In this document: in pieces, positions 48,907 through 60,742 of the stretch | Position numbering within the stretch: position 1 is the stretch's first letter | Layout: each line of letters opens with the position of its first letter | Origin: Ottelia alismoides | Lineage: Eukaryota > Streptophyta > Magnoliopsida > Alismatales > Hydrocharitaceae | Assembly (NCBI GenBank): GCA_037367405.1 | Contig: JAZKJV010008882.1 | Span: forward strand, 2,728,001-2,792,000 | Reading direction: 5' to 3' | DNA: 64,000 nucleotides | Notes under the pieces: model-generated | Database searches by the model: none | What the model was told of the DNA's origin: nothing | What the model saw: only the letters and a program-made list of their open reading frames with translations | Program-made: the position numbers and the translations under genes

Positions 48907-49169
48907 TGTTGAGATCATTGTTAGAGGATGGAAGAAGCTTCCACTCTTGAATGGATGAGTAAATGGAAGAGGGAGCCCTTTGATCCCTCACATATTCTCC
49001 CTTTCTAGCGATCAATGTGGAAGGTGAGAACATTTTTCTATATAATGAATTGGTACCAGGATCTCATTATAAAGGGAAGAGCTAGGGTAAAAGGTCACAC
49101 CACCGACTCATCTCTCATTCATAAAATATAAAAATACCTTTGGAGGGTTTATAATGAATATTCTCAACA
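48907..49169 (-). repeat. 3' LTR of copia relic F
   Basis: 263 bp bounded by the inverted pair TGTTGAGA (48907) and TCTCAACA (ending 49169). On the minus strand it lies directly downstream of a purine stretch (ATGAGGAA) and RNase H coding remnants, which sets it as the 3' LTR. Confidence 0.75.
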
Positions 49170-50420
49170 TTCCTCATAAGGTTGGAGTATAGATATCTAG
49201 CATGCCTAGCTTGAGGGTCTTGGTAAATGTATATGTCGTTTGTTCTGATGAGGAAAGATGAATAATAGTGATGAGTCCCTTTTGTATTATATTTTATGTG
49301 TAATGACGACCAACCTCAATGTGCTTGATTCTCTCATGCAAGGCATGACTATTTGTTGTAAACAAGGTTGCTTGGTTGTTAACTTATAAGTGCATAAGAA
49401 GCTGAATCTCTACGCACCTACAACATCTACATAGTGGTTTGAGCCGTAGATGTGTAATTTGATTCATCACAGAATCTGGATACAACCTATTGATTCTCAC
49501 TCTCTTAAGTGACCAACGAATCACCTAGAAACATTGCAAAGCCAACTGAGAATTTTTTGTCCATTAGATACCTTAGTCAGCATTATCATAACCTGAGGGG
49601 ATATGCGAACCTCCCACTCTGAAAAATAGGCCATTTTCTAGTGAGGATTTCATGTATAGGAGTGTCATCATGACTACATCCATATGAGTTTCTTAACCAT
49701 GAATTGGCTAGCACGACTTACACCAAATGAAATATTTAGTTTAGTGACAATCATTTACAGGATATCTCCAACAAGCTCTCTGCATCTCCCTGCATATACT
49801 TCCTTTTCATCAACTTCATATAGTTTTACATTAAGATTCATAGGTACAAATAGGCATATAGTATGTCATACCGACTTCTTCAAGAAAGTAGCAAACTTTC
49901 TCCAACTCTTCTTTCAAACAAACTTTCTCTAACTCACCAGAACTCAGAAGACCTCTGTTTACTTCTAAAAAATCCTGGGCCGAGATCCTTGATAACAAAT
50001 TGTTATCCTAACAGGTGCTTTGTCCTTTCGATCTCCTGTCAATCACTACCAGTGATGATGATGTCGTCCACATAAACCAGAATGGACTCTTTTACCATTA
50101 GTTGTATGGATATAGAGGGAATGATCAACATTAGAATGAGTGAAATCTTGTTCTAGAATAACCTTTCAGATCTTTTTTTGAGACTATGCTCTGACCCTAC
50201 TAGAGACCATATATAAATTTGTGAAGTTGACATACCTTCCTAGACTCTTCCTCAGTAGCAAGCCCATGTACTTACTGCATTTAGACTTCCTATGCAAGGT
50301 CGCCATATAAAAAATCATTATGCATATCAAACTGAAAAAGAGGTCAATCCTTTCTTACTGACGAAAAGATTCATAAGTCATTATGTGAGGGCTTCTAAGT
50401 TGATTCCAACAAAAATGGGT
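49170..50420 (-). pseudogene. copia relic F: RT and RNase H fragments
   Basis: Read right to left: FDMHNDFLYGDL and HKFIYGL (about 50330-50200), then VYVDDIIITGSD-like palm in a shifted frame at about 50090-50045 and FVIKDLGPGF at about 49995-49965. Near the LTR the RNase H end reads NNQATLFTTNSHALHERIK, HIEVGRHYT and IIQKGLIT (about 49400-49270). Dense stops. The 5' part is missing. Confidence 0.75.
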
Positions 50421-51519
50421 TAGTTATAATATTGTGATTCATTTAAAGGTCTAAATGAACCCCCTTTTTTTATCTCCACACACGCGCACGAAAACACGCT
50501 CTCTTACATACACATGGGTAGAGAGAGAGAATCTTGCAATAGTAGGAGAAAAGATCTGGATGAGGGTCCTAGATTGGGGATGTGGCTAGAAGGGGTACTC
50601 CTTACGGTGAATGGGAACATGCTCAAATGGGTGGGAGGTTGTAGAGCGAAGTTGGCTTTGGATGCATATAAGAGAGGATACCATGTTGTAGGAAAGGGGC
50701 CCAAGTATAGGTGAAGTTGTGGGCCGGTGGAACCTTTTGAGGTGGGGTGTGGTTGGGATAGAGCAAAATTGGTGTGGGGAAAAAGATGTGGTCAGTTAGC
50801 AAGGAGAAAATAAAATGGTGCTAACAACGTCCCAATTTGGCACATCCTCTGGCTGGTGGACTCAAGTCCCAATGCCTTTTTGTTGTGAAAAAATGTTTTG
50901 TTAGGGTAGCAGGGTGCAAGTAGCATTGTTGCTAACACCGTACCAATTCGGCACCTCCCTCTAACTAATGGACCTGAGTCCCATTGCATCTTTGTTGTTA
51001 AGAAAACCACAAATCATCACTAATTCCAGCCTGCTGCCATTTCCGAGTTTTTGATTGTCTCACAGAGATCCTTAACTACAAAAAATTGAAGGTAGATATG
51101 TAGAGCTGAGAGAAGTTTGAGGAACATTGAAGAAAACATTAGAATGAAGAAGTGCAAGATAAATTGCTATACACGTGGATAACAAAACCAGCACCGTTCT
51201 CTAGTTAAATTGAGCAGTTATATGGATTCATCACCTCCTAACTGATATGTCTATGGTCTTACCTGAGTTTAGATCCAAGTAACCAGATTGTTTGTTGACA
51301 GTCTCCTTGATTGAGTTTCTTCATCTTGTCCAACTTCTCACGCGTCGAAACTAGAACATCGATTCGTCTTCAGTGAAGATGTCCAAACCGCCTTAAGTGA
51401 CACATTTTTCTGCCCATACCATCCATTTTTTTCGTCTATATTGATCATTGCGTTGTGACACAAAATATAGGCATAAAAGTCAAAGTTGATTAATTATATC
51501 TGATAGACCTACATAAGGA
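50421..51519. other. region without recognisable gene; contains a diverged direct repeat
   Basis: About 1.1 kb. Two copies of a ~75-bp segment start TGCTAAC at 50819 and 50930, sharing GTCCCAATTTGGCAC / GTACCAATTCGGCAC and TTTTTGTTGT / TCTTTGTTGT. No domain in the short frames. Confidence 0.55.
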
Positions 51520-51524
51520 GAACA

Positions 51525-52501
51525 ATGGAGATTTATAGAGCTAAAAGGAAGAACCTCCACATGATCTTTATTGATTTGGAGAAGGCTTATGATTCTGTCC
51601 CACGAGAGATATTGTGGAGAGTGTTGGAGAAGAGACAAATACTTGTCCTATACATTAACCTCATAAAGGACATGTATGATAGGGCTTTATCTTGTGTAAG
51701 GACCCCGTCTGGGAAGACTGGATATTTTGACATCAACATTGATTTACATCAAGGTTCTGCTTTGAGTCCATTTCTTTTTACTTTGATTATGGACGAGTTG
51801 ACCAGTCACATTCAGGATGAGTTACCTTGGTGTATGTTATTTGCTGATGATATTGTGTTAATTGACGAGACTAGAGATGGAGTAAATGAGAAGCTTGAGG
51901 TCTGGAGACATGAGTTGGAGGCTAAAGGATTTCGTATAAGTAGGGCTAAGACGAAATATATGGAGTGCACCTTTGATGGAAGCAATGATGAAGGAATCGA
52001 GGTGAAGATTGGTGATGATAACATTCAGAAGAGAGATTCCTTTAGATACTGGGATCTATTCTGCAACATGATGGGGAAGTTGATGGAAATGCTACTAATA
52101 GAATAAATGCAGATTGGCTAAAGTGGAGAGGAGCCTCTGTTGTTCTCTGTGATAAGAAAATTCCTTTAAAGATTAAAGGAAAGTTTTACAAAGCAGTCGT
52201 GAGACCTTCTATGCTTTATGGATCTGAATGTTGGCCTGTGAACCACAGACATGTGCAGAGAATGAATGTAGCAGAAATGAAAATGCTAAGGTGGATGTGT
52301 GCACACACACCTAAAGATCGGATTCGGAATGATGCAATCAGAAAGAAAGTTGGCGTAGCTTCGATCGAGGATAAGATGCGAGAAAACCGCTTAAGATGGT
52401 TTAGACATTTGCAAAGAAGATCATTTGATGCACCAGTTAGGAGATGCGGGTGTTGGGATGTTGAGCCGGCTAAGAGAGGGCGAGGACTTAAACCTTACTG
52501 A
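51525..52501 (+). pseudogene. RTE-like LINE reverse transcriptase fragment
   Basis: Frame 1 (51525-52070) carries the RT fingers and palm of a non-LTR retrotransposon: LHMIFIDLEKAYDSVPREIL, IKDMYDRA, LHQGSALSPFLFTLIMDEL and the catalytic CMLFADDIVLID near 51825-51860. A shift near 52060 moves to a frame that runs through WLKWRGAS, IKGKFYKAVVRPSMLYGSE, VAEMKMLRWMCAHT, IRNDAIRKKVGVA and RLRWFRHLQRR to 52501. The N-terminal endonuclease is absent, so it is 5'-truncated. The C-terminus diverges at RGRGLKPY. Short CTTAAACCTTACTGAT copies at 52487 and 52541 flank its end. It sits just upstream of the ABC1-kinase relic. Confidence 0.88.
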
Positions 52502-52688
52502 TCCTAAACCTTACTTTATCTGTGCTTTATCTTTTCCTCTGATCTTAAACCTTACTGATTTTGAAAGTTGGATTCATTCTAGTGGTGAACCATATTGGAA
52601 CTGTAGAAGTTTTCATTTATCTATGCCTTTTCTTTTGCTTCATATTATTTTTAAGATTCTTTTGACGTGAGACTTCTATGTAATGTAG

Positions 52689-53277
52689 GTTGACGACTTG
52701 GAGTTTATTAAGCTGTCAGGTATAAATCCACTAAAGGTTAGCATGGCATATTAAAAGATTAAATTGTTGTTTACTATTGTGCATCCTATTTAAAGTTTCC
52801 AGTTATTAGGTTCCCTCTTTGTTTTGAAGTGCAGACATGACCTAAAGGATAAAATTACAAACTAGAACTAATGTCCTTTTGTAGGTTGCCAAAGCATTGA
52901 TGGAAGTATTTGCCGAAATGATATCTGTTCATGGGTTTCTGAATGGAGATCCCCATCCTGGTAACATATTGGTTTCTCCAAGAGATCACAATAATTTTCT
53001 GTAGGTATGTGCTGCTTTAGTAGCTTTGTCTAACTGATATTCACCTTTGCTCTGTTTTAGCAAAAACTTCTTTTTTTTCATTGCAACAGTTCTTCTAGAT
53101 CATTGCATTTACATGGACTTAAGTCCAGAATTCAGACTGGATTACTGCCAGCTGTGGAAGGCGCTAATTCTTCTTGATTCCCAAAAAATACAGCATATAG
53201 GATAAAAATTTGGTGTGAGCCAATATGATAGATATTTTCCTGTCATTTTTACCGGCAGAACCATGAGCAGGTTTGAC
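52689..53277 (+). pseudogene. ABC1/aarF-domain kinase gene relic, three exons
   Basis: Exon a (52689-52737): VDDLEFIKLSGINPLK, ending before GTTAGC. Exon b (52886 to about 53001): VAKALMEVFAEMISVHGF then NGDPHPGNILVS. Its start follows TTTTGTAG and it joins exon a in phase 0. Exon c (about 53090-53277): LLDHCIYMDLSPEFRLDYCQ, LWKALILLDSQKI, and after an in-frame TAA FGVSQYDRYFPVIFTGRT. The order and wording match the ABC1 kinase family (UbiB/ADCK-like), which act in chloroplasts and mitochondria on prenyl-lipid metabolism. The HGDPHPGN motif has Asn before the Gly. A TAG lies at the exon b border and another stop is in exon c, so the locus looks dead. No further exons were found. Confidence 0.82.
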
Positions 53278-54157
53278 ACACAACTTGTCACATCTGTCAG
53301 ACTTTATTTATAAGGTGCCTGAAATCGACTGATGACATTCTTTTTAGTTGTTTATAAAACTCTCAATATTTGTTGGGGGCATATTTTGTAAAAACACACT
53401 ATATTTAAGTGAATTAGGAGTAAATAAATTACAATTTAATTCCAGTCAACATAATGTCCAGGACTGGTTTAAAGAGTTAGAATGCCATGCTCCACCTTCT
53501 CTTTCCCTAAGCATCCATCTATACATATATTAGTTGGGTGGCTTATGTCCGCCGTCTTTAGGACTTCAACCTCAGTACTTTCAAGCAACATCTCTGTTGA
53601 GATTCAGACAGATGCAATCCCTGTTCATGTTTACGTAAGGCTGTGAAGAGAGCCCTGATCTCTCTTCTTATTATCCACGAGACTACAGGGTACAAAAAGA
53701 GGGCAGAGACACCTGCCTCCAGCAACTAGAGCAGCACCCCACTAAAGTGAGGGAGGTATGCGCCCAGGTTTTGTGTCCCACTCGGCTCCGAGCGCATCTT
53801 TCCAAAAAGAAAGAATTAGATCACTGCCTAAGTGCACCCCACCTCCGACATCCCTTGCCACACAGGACGTCACAATTACATATAATCTGAGTGACGAGGA
53901 AGTGCTATATGTGTTTTGATTGTATTTAGCTTATATAAATACATTTCTTCATTTTAATTATGATATGTGACTGCCAATATGATTGAAAATTTTGTATTTT
54001 TCTCTTAATAATTACATTTACGACCTAGAAATTGGTGTAAACATTCACTCATCTACGAGTTATTCGATGCTATCTATGTGATTAATCATTATTTAGAAAA
54101 TGTTAATCTAGAGTAAGTTTAACAACTGTAACATTAAAATATGAATTTACGTGGTTT
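53278..54157. other. region without recognisable gene
   Basis: About 880 bp downstream of the kinase relic. 53640-53800 is GC-richer with no domain. I found no next kinase exon. The last bases carry the left target site of copia element A. Confidence 0.55.
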
Positions 54158-54162
54158 ATATG

Positions 54163-54312
54163 TGTAGAGATATATTACTTTACGTTATTTCTTAATTCCC
54201 CGTACTTATGAACGTCATATGTAATTTACCCATAGGTTATTCTCCTATATAAGAGATCCTAGGGTTCACAGAGTAAACAACTCTTTTATTTTTCTCAACA
54301 TGGTATCAGAGC
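54163..54312 (+). repeat. 5' LTR and primer site of copia element A
   Basis: LTR 54163-54300, starting TGTAGAG and ending CTCAACA, directly followed by TGGTATCAGAGC (54301-54312), the initiator-tRNA-Met primer site. TATATAAGAGA at 54246-54256 is a likely TATA region. Confidence 0.9.
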
Positions 54313-54780
54313 AGCGGTCCTAGGCCGGAGCTCTCATACCCAAAACCCTAGCCCTACACCTTCATCCTCGTGGCTACCAAGTGTTGCCGACGCCCAGCGG
54401 CTCCCGCCTGGCCGTCCGACAGATTCTGCCGCATTCTCCGGCGGCACCAGCCGCACCAACGGCTTCCGCCGCATCTTCCAGCGAAACCCCCCGCTCAACG
54501 GCTTCGATCAGGGCTGCACAGCAATCCCTAAGGCATCATACTGCAGCAGGCTTGCCGCCCAGGGCTGCACAGCAGTCCCTAGGTTCCCGCGCGTGATTTT
54601 CTTGCGTGTCCCGCCTTCGTTTGCGGCATGTTATCTAGCCGATTCATTGTCAGTAAAGGACTCCTCGTGGATTTGATGGATTTAGGTGCATAAGTCTATA
54701 TATGTATCCAAATCCACCTATGGTTGTGTAGACATTAACTATTGGATCTACAAAGTCCACAGTTCTCTTTTTCCTGGAAT

Positions 54781-55656
54781 ATGTCAGAGAGCAGAGTTGA
54801 TCTTCCCACCACAGGCGCCTTCAGAGGTCCAGTGCATATTGTCAAAATAGAGGGGACAAACTATGAACTATGGGCTATGCAGCTCATGAGCATGATGAAG
54901 TTCACCGGTAAGAAACACATTCTTACCAAGGAAGAGCTGGCTGAGAAGACCTGAGTTAACGCCTCATGGGAGGCAGATGATGCGTATGCCAAGGTTTGTC
55001 TTTCAGGCTTGCTGGCAATAGAGATTGCCAATGATATACTCCATCAGCCCACAACCAAGGTGATGTGGGATATTCTTGCGGCCACTTATTAACAAGCGAA
55101 GAATGAGACCAAGATCCTACAGCTCCAGCATGATATTTTTATCATCAAGTAGAATGGACGACCACTTCACTTGCTTTATACATCCTTGCAAGGGATGTTT
55201 GAGAAGATCTATAGCTTCATGCCTCTTACATCTACCCCTGAGCAGCATAAGACGTATAGGAATGCCACATGGTTGGTGTATTCCTAGCAGCCCTAGACCC
55301 TGAGTATGAGGCAACTCGCTCTCAGATTCTGGCAAACTCTACTATTCCTCCTGTGGAGGAAGCCTTCCGCAGGCTTAGTCAGATCATTGTTCCATCTTCT
55401 ACTACCGGTCAGACATCCTCAACGATGGCGGCTTCCCGAGCACGAGGAGGATCTTCTCAGTTTCGTGGTCGTGGACCCAGGGGCAGAGGGGGTCGCATTC
55501 ATCATCCATGCACCTTCTACCATCGTCCTGGACATACAAAGGATACATGCTATTCCAAGCATTGATTCCCTGCATCTGCTTGGGTTGCTGAGCAGATTGA
55601 GCCCTCAGCTGCTTACTCTCTGGATCAACATTTTGAGGATCTTGTAGCACGATTAA
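54781..55656 (+). pseudogene. copia gag, element A
   Basis: ATG 54781 (MSESRVDLPTTGAFRGPVHI), then YELWAMQLMSMMKFTGKKHI, a TGA at 54952, then the region equivalent to the intact gag of element B (SWEADDAYAKV, LQGMFEKIYSFMP, AALDPEYEATRSQIL) and an RG-rich segment (RGRGPRGRGGR). The zinc knuckle is damaged: CTFYHRPGHTKDTC has Tyr for the second Cys (about 55510-55551). Several stops. Confidence 0.85.
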
Positions 55657-57300
55657 GGGGTATTATACCACCTTCCGGCTCGATGACATCTTCATCAACT
55701 CCTGGGGGTCATTCAGATGTAGCTGCTTTAGCCTCTTCCTGTGCCTCAGGTAGTATTTATGCATTCACTAGCAGTAGTAGACCTGATGCTATAGAATGGA
55801 TCATGGACTCCGGAGCCCCACATCATTTGTGTGGAGATAAAGGTCAACTTATGGCCAACAGACAGGTTTCTCCAGGGTGATCTGTGGTTATTGCTGATGG
55901 AACTCATTCCCCAATTACTGGACAGGGGGAGATTAGTTTGACACCTTCTATACATCTATAGAATGTGATGCATGCACCAGAGTTTTTTATGAATTTATTG
56001 TCCATTAGCGAGATTACAGAGGATTTACATTGTCGAGCCATTTTGACCCATCTTCTCTTGTTTTTCAGTACATCCTTACAGGCAAGGTGATTGATTGTGG
56101 CCGTGAGCAGGGAGGTCTCTATCGCCTCATCCAAACTCCCTATGCTGGACTCTCCTCTCTATCTGCTGGACCTTTCTCACCATTCACGTGGCACATACGC
56201 TTTGGTCATCTCCCACTCCAGAAATTGTGTCGTGTTCTACCTCAAATCTTGCCCCACGTGTCCTTTCAATGTGAGGCATGTCAGTTGGGAAGCATCATCG
56301 TTCTACTTTTCTCAGTCGTCAGAGTCAGAGTAGTAGCTCCACTTTTTAGTTGTTTCATATAGATATTTGGGGTCCCAGTCGTGTTCCTGATCATCATAGC
56401 ACATGTTTTATTTAGTTCCCATGGATGATTTCTCTCGTTTATCTTGGGTATTTTTATTAAAGAATAAAGCTGAAGCTAGGGATGTTATCAAAAATTTCTT
56501 AACTGAAGTCCAAAATGTTTTTTTATCTCCGTGAAAATTGTGCGAATAGATAATGCCTTGGAATTTATAATCTCTCCAGTTATTTTTCAACCAAAGGAAT
56601 TGTCCACCAAACAACATGTGTCTATACTTTCCAACAAAATGGTATTGCAGAAAGGAAGCATCGTCATTTGCTTGATATTACTATGACACTCCTCATTCAG
56701 AGTCGTGCTCCTCATTCTTTTTGGGGTGAAGCCGTTCTAATGGCATGTTATCTTATTAATCGCATGCCATCATCAGTCTTGGGTGAGAAAATTCCTCTCT
56801 CTTACCTTTCCAGAAAAGGAATTGTTCTCACTCACTCCTCGTGTGTTTGGGTCAGTTGTCTTCGTCCATCAGTTTTCTCCAGGCAATGACAAGCTCTCTC
56901 TAAGAGCTGTCAAGTGTATCTTCATTGGGTACTCCAGGACACAAAAAGGGTACAGGTGTTGTGATCCAATGCGTATGAAGTATTATGTCAGTGTCGATGT
57001 CACCTTTTTCGAGTCTGTGATGTATTTCACTCCTACAGGTGATCGGTTGATGTCTTCCAATAATGATAATGATATATATATATATATATGCCACCACCAC
57101 CACCATCATTACCTCCCACACCACCGTCACTTCCTATGCCATCGCCACTTCCTACGCCACCTCCACTTCCTACAACGGTCCCAGTTCCACCATTGACCCA
57201 CTACTGTACCCGTCGGCCTGCTTCTACTCATGGTCACCGCTCATCATTAAGCACGGATGAGGTATGTTCTGATAATACAGTTTCTACTTATGGGTCTAAT
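55657..57300 (+). pseudogene. copia protease and integrase, element A
   Basis: Protease: WIMDSGAPHHLCGD at about 55798-55840, with the DSG triad intact. Pre-integrase domain at about 56119-56300 with WHIRFGHLPL and CEACQLGS, the HHCC zinc-binding type. The integrase core is heavily broken; FQQNGIAERKHRHLLD and LINRMPSSVLGEKIP lie at 56630-56800, then SVVFVHQF, KCIFIGYSRTQKGYRC and DVTFFESVMYF to about 57030. (AT)n at 57071-57089 and a CCA/CAC-rich stretch follow, expanding the spacer before RT. Confidence 0.85.
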
Positions 57301-57413
57301 GGTCTACCTGAGCATGGTTTTTACAGGGAATGGATGCAGAGAATGAAGATTAAGAACTACCTATTGCACTTCGAAAGCAGACACGTAGTTGTGCGTCATA
57401 TCCTATTGCTTCC

Positions 57414-58738
57414 ATGGTCTCTTTTGACTGCTTGACTGGTGACTTTAGGAATTTTGCAATTACATTATCAGCCGTGGACATTCCACGGAATTATCATGAA
57501 GCTCTACAGGACAATCGATGGAATTTGGCTACGGAAGAAGAAATGATTGCTCTTCAGTCAAGAGGGACTTGGAGCCTTGTCCCATCTCCTATTGGTGTGT
57601 CTACAGTCAGCTATAAATGGGTATTCACAGTTAAACACAATGCAGATGGTAGTATCGATAGATACAAGGCATGTTTGGTTGAATGAGGGTTTACTCAGAC
57701 ATACGGGCTGGATTATCTTCATACATTCTCACCAGTTGCCCGTCATTCCACTCTACGGATCCTTCTCTATGTTGTTGTCATTCGATATTGGCAGTTGTTT
57801 CAGTTAGATGTCAAGAATGTATTTTTGTATGGTGACCTTCACGAGGAAGTCTACATGCAACAACCACCTGGATTTGCTGTTGAGGAGGAGTGTCCACAGA
57901 TATGTAGACCTCATAAGGCGATCTATGGCCTTAAGCAGAGCCCTAGAGCTTGGTTTCAGAAGCTTTTAGACTTGTTTGAGAAATAGGGGTACAAACGTTT
58001 GAATGCGGATCATTCCCTCTTTAAACAGAAAACCTCTGGAGGTATGGTTGATATTATGGTGCATGTTGACGATATTCTTATTACAGGAGATGACATAAAA
58101 GGAATCAAGAGGGCAAAAGAACTTATGGGTCATGAGTTTGTCATAAAGGACCTGGGAGCCCTTAGATACTTTCTGGGACTGGAGTTTGCCAGAAATCAAC
58201 AAGGGCTTGTAATGACCCAGAGGAAATATGTCACTGATTAGCTAAGTGACACGGGAATGCTTGGATGTCGATCAACCACTACACCTATGGATCCAAGCAT
58301 GAAACTATATGATGAGGATACTGATGATGTCGATAGGGGGAGATACAGAGAGCTGGTGGGAAATTTCCTTTATGTTACCATTACCAGACCTGATATCTCC
58401 TTTGTTGTTAGTCGGGTGAGCCAGTTCATGGAGCAACCACGTCAGGTCCATATGGATGCTATACATATGATACTCACGTATCTTAAATCATCTCCAGGGG
58501 CAGGTCTACTATTTAGAAAAAGCAAGGAGGTCACCATCTCAGCATGCGTTGATGCAGATTATGCAGGGTGTCTGAAGGATTAAAAGTCCACTTTTGGATT
58601 CGATGTATACGTTGGAGACACTCCTGTCTCATGGAGAAGCAAGAAGCAAACAATTGTAGCCAGATCTAGTGCTGAATCTGAATATAGGGCTATGGCCCAG
58701 TTTAGTACAGAAATGATATGGGTTCGAGTTGTGCTTAC
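57414..58738 (+). pseudogene. copia RT and RNase H N-terminal part, element A
   Basis: [81 protein letters not shown], then the palm MVHVDDILITGDD at about 58056-58090, where His replaces the usual Tyr of YVDD. EFVIKDLGALRYFLGLE and VTITRPDISFVVSRVSQFME follow, then RNase H with DADYAGCLKD, SWRSKKQTIVARSSAESEYR and AMAQ to 58738. In-frame stops at about 57684, 57984, 58239 and 58581. The RNase H domain is cut at 58738 and continues at 61078. Confidence 0.9.
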
Positions 58739-59053
58739 TGTTATAAAATATGAAGAATGCGGAAGCGAACATGGAAAAGATGAACAAAATAAGAACACGG
58801 GATTTTAACGTGGAACCCTACTCCGTGAGGAGCGGGATGAAACCACGGGAGAAGCCCTCAACTAGGGCATGTTTGTCTATTGACTTTCTCAATGAGTACA
58901 GGAGCTCTGGGGCTCCTTATATAGCCTTCCCAGAGCCTCCAAGTCCCACCATTGGGCGGTATGGGACTAAACACAGGATGGGGTAAATGGATCTTCTCTA
59001 GGATCCATTTACCCTGTTACAACTCAATAGGTGCACTACCAAATACTCCAACA
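58739..59053 (-). repeat. 3' LTR of the nested 2.3-kb element
   Basis: Left copy, 315 bp, running TGTTATAAAATATG to CTCCAACA on the plus strand. Contains TATATAGCC near 58918-58926 and a ~14-bp inverted pair around GGTAAATGGATCCT (58983-59013). Confidence 0.92.
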
Positions 59054-60742
59054 CTCCCCCTCAAGCTGGAGCATGAAATGCTCAGCTTGGACAAACAAAC
59101 AGAAAGAAACTCAACTCACGCTACAGGACACTAGGGACAATATCAACCCAACGTGCACATGCTGCAGTCGAGGGCGTTTCTTCTCATGCCATGCAGGTGA
59201 GGAGGACGAACGGGCTGGAGTGTGAGTCAACTGAAGACTCGGAATCTGACCATCGAGTCTGAAACTGCACCTGAAGTCTCCTCGTCGGAGAAATGGGTCT
59301 CTCCCATCTGGCTCAGAGAATGGTGCACTACTCTGGTGTACCTATGATACCACATGAAAACCCTTGCCCTCAATGGCATAGGGAATGGTCCTCTGCTCTG
59401 GAGTCCCTATGGCTCACATGAAAACTCTGGCCTGACAACAAGAAGAATGATGGGGACCTCTGACAATGATGGCAACATATGCTCATCTGAAAATGACATG
59501 CAAACATACGCGTGTCTGAAACTGGAGACTCGGAAGACAATCATCGAGTCTGAACAACAGTAGAGTCTGGAATCTGGATGGCTGGTCTGGAGACTGGCAT
59601 CTGGATCTGGATCAAGACCTGTGACTCTACATATATACTCCCCCTTTCTCCCATACTGGTCGGAAAACAGAGAAATCGACCAAGTTGGGAGAAGACAACA
59701 CAATGGGGAAAACAAACATCACTTGCGGCTTTTCATTTTTTTTAAATAAGCCGTTACCCTTTTTTTATAAGCCGTTACCCTTTTTTTTCGGCTTTTGCAT
59801 CACACATTTTTTTTAAAATTGCATACGGCTCTTCTTTGTATGCGACTCTTTCGAAAAAAACCCTTTTTTTAAACCATGCGTACGCTTTTTTCTTGTACGC
59901 GCCTTTTTCACAATTTTTTTTAAACTGGCCCCTTGGCCCTTCTCTTTCTCCTCTCTTTTCTTTTTCATTTTTTACGCACAAGCAGCAGGCCCATTTGGCC
60001 CGCACAACATTTCACCACCTCTTTTTTTTAAGTGATTGGCCCAATGGACCCAAAAAACAAATATTTAACAAAGCAGTGAAAATCCCCTCATTTTCGGTAG
60101 GGGCATATTTAGGGTTTCCTGTTTCGAAACCCTCCTTAGAACCACTGCCCCCGATGGGGCATCTCCTTGCACCAGTCGTCGCCGAAGGAGTTTTCGCCTC
60201 GATGGTTTGTGCCGCCTGAGGTCTGTAGAGGAGCGCGGCGACGAGGTTTGAGAGAAGGGGGGCAACGGGGTTCCGCCGATAGAGCGCGGGAAGGGGGGAG
60301 GGGGGGTTCACGCTCGTCGCTGGACCTCTGCGACGCTCGGGGCCGGGAAGGAGGGATGCAAGGTCACTCGGAAGATCACGATTTGCAGGTGCGGGCTTCT
60401 GCCGCTGGGCAGCGTGATGCCTAACTGGAAGGAGATGCGTGCCTCGAGACTCTAGGGTTTGAAATTGATAACGCCTGGCATGGAGCCGATCGCAGCCTTG
60501 GATCTGGATCTTGAAGGAGATTGCGGCTGGAAATAGGATTTCTACCAGAAACCCTAAAACTACTCGAATCATTCACAATCTTCAAAAACACAGTGATCAT
60601 CTTCAAACTATCCAGAAATTAGGGTTTCAAAAAACCCTAGAAATTGAATCTCTAGCAGAATAACGATCTTCAAGAACGATAAACAATGTATCTGATAATC
60701 GAATCTCGGAAAAAAAACATCAAACTCCTCGAGAATCGACCC
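59054..60742 (-). other. interior of the nested 2.3-kb element
   Basis: On the minus strand, from the primer site: a GC-rich 500-bp part with a 186-codon frame (60572-60012) rich in Pro, Arg and Ala and without a recognisable domain, then a T/A-tract-rich part (59720-60030), then a segment with repeated GAGTCTGAA/GAGACTGG words (59230-59620). The 186-codon frame may be chance. Nothing retroviral is seen. Confidence 0.6.

Noticed and set aside
57063..57110. (AT)n followed by CCA repeats inside copia pol
   Set aside because: Ordinary microsatellite expansion in a dead element.
60012..60572. 186-codon frame taken at first for a captured gene
   Set aside because: No recognisable domain and a biased Pro/Arg/Ala composition; kept only as a remark under the nested element.
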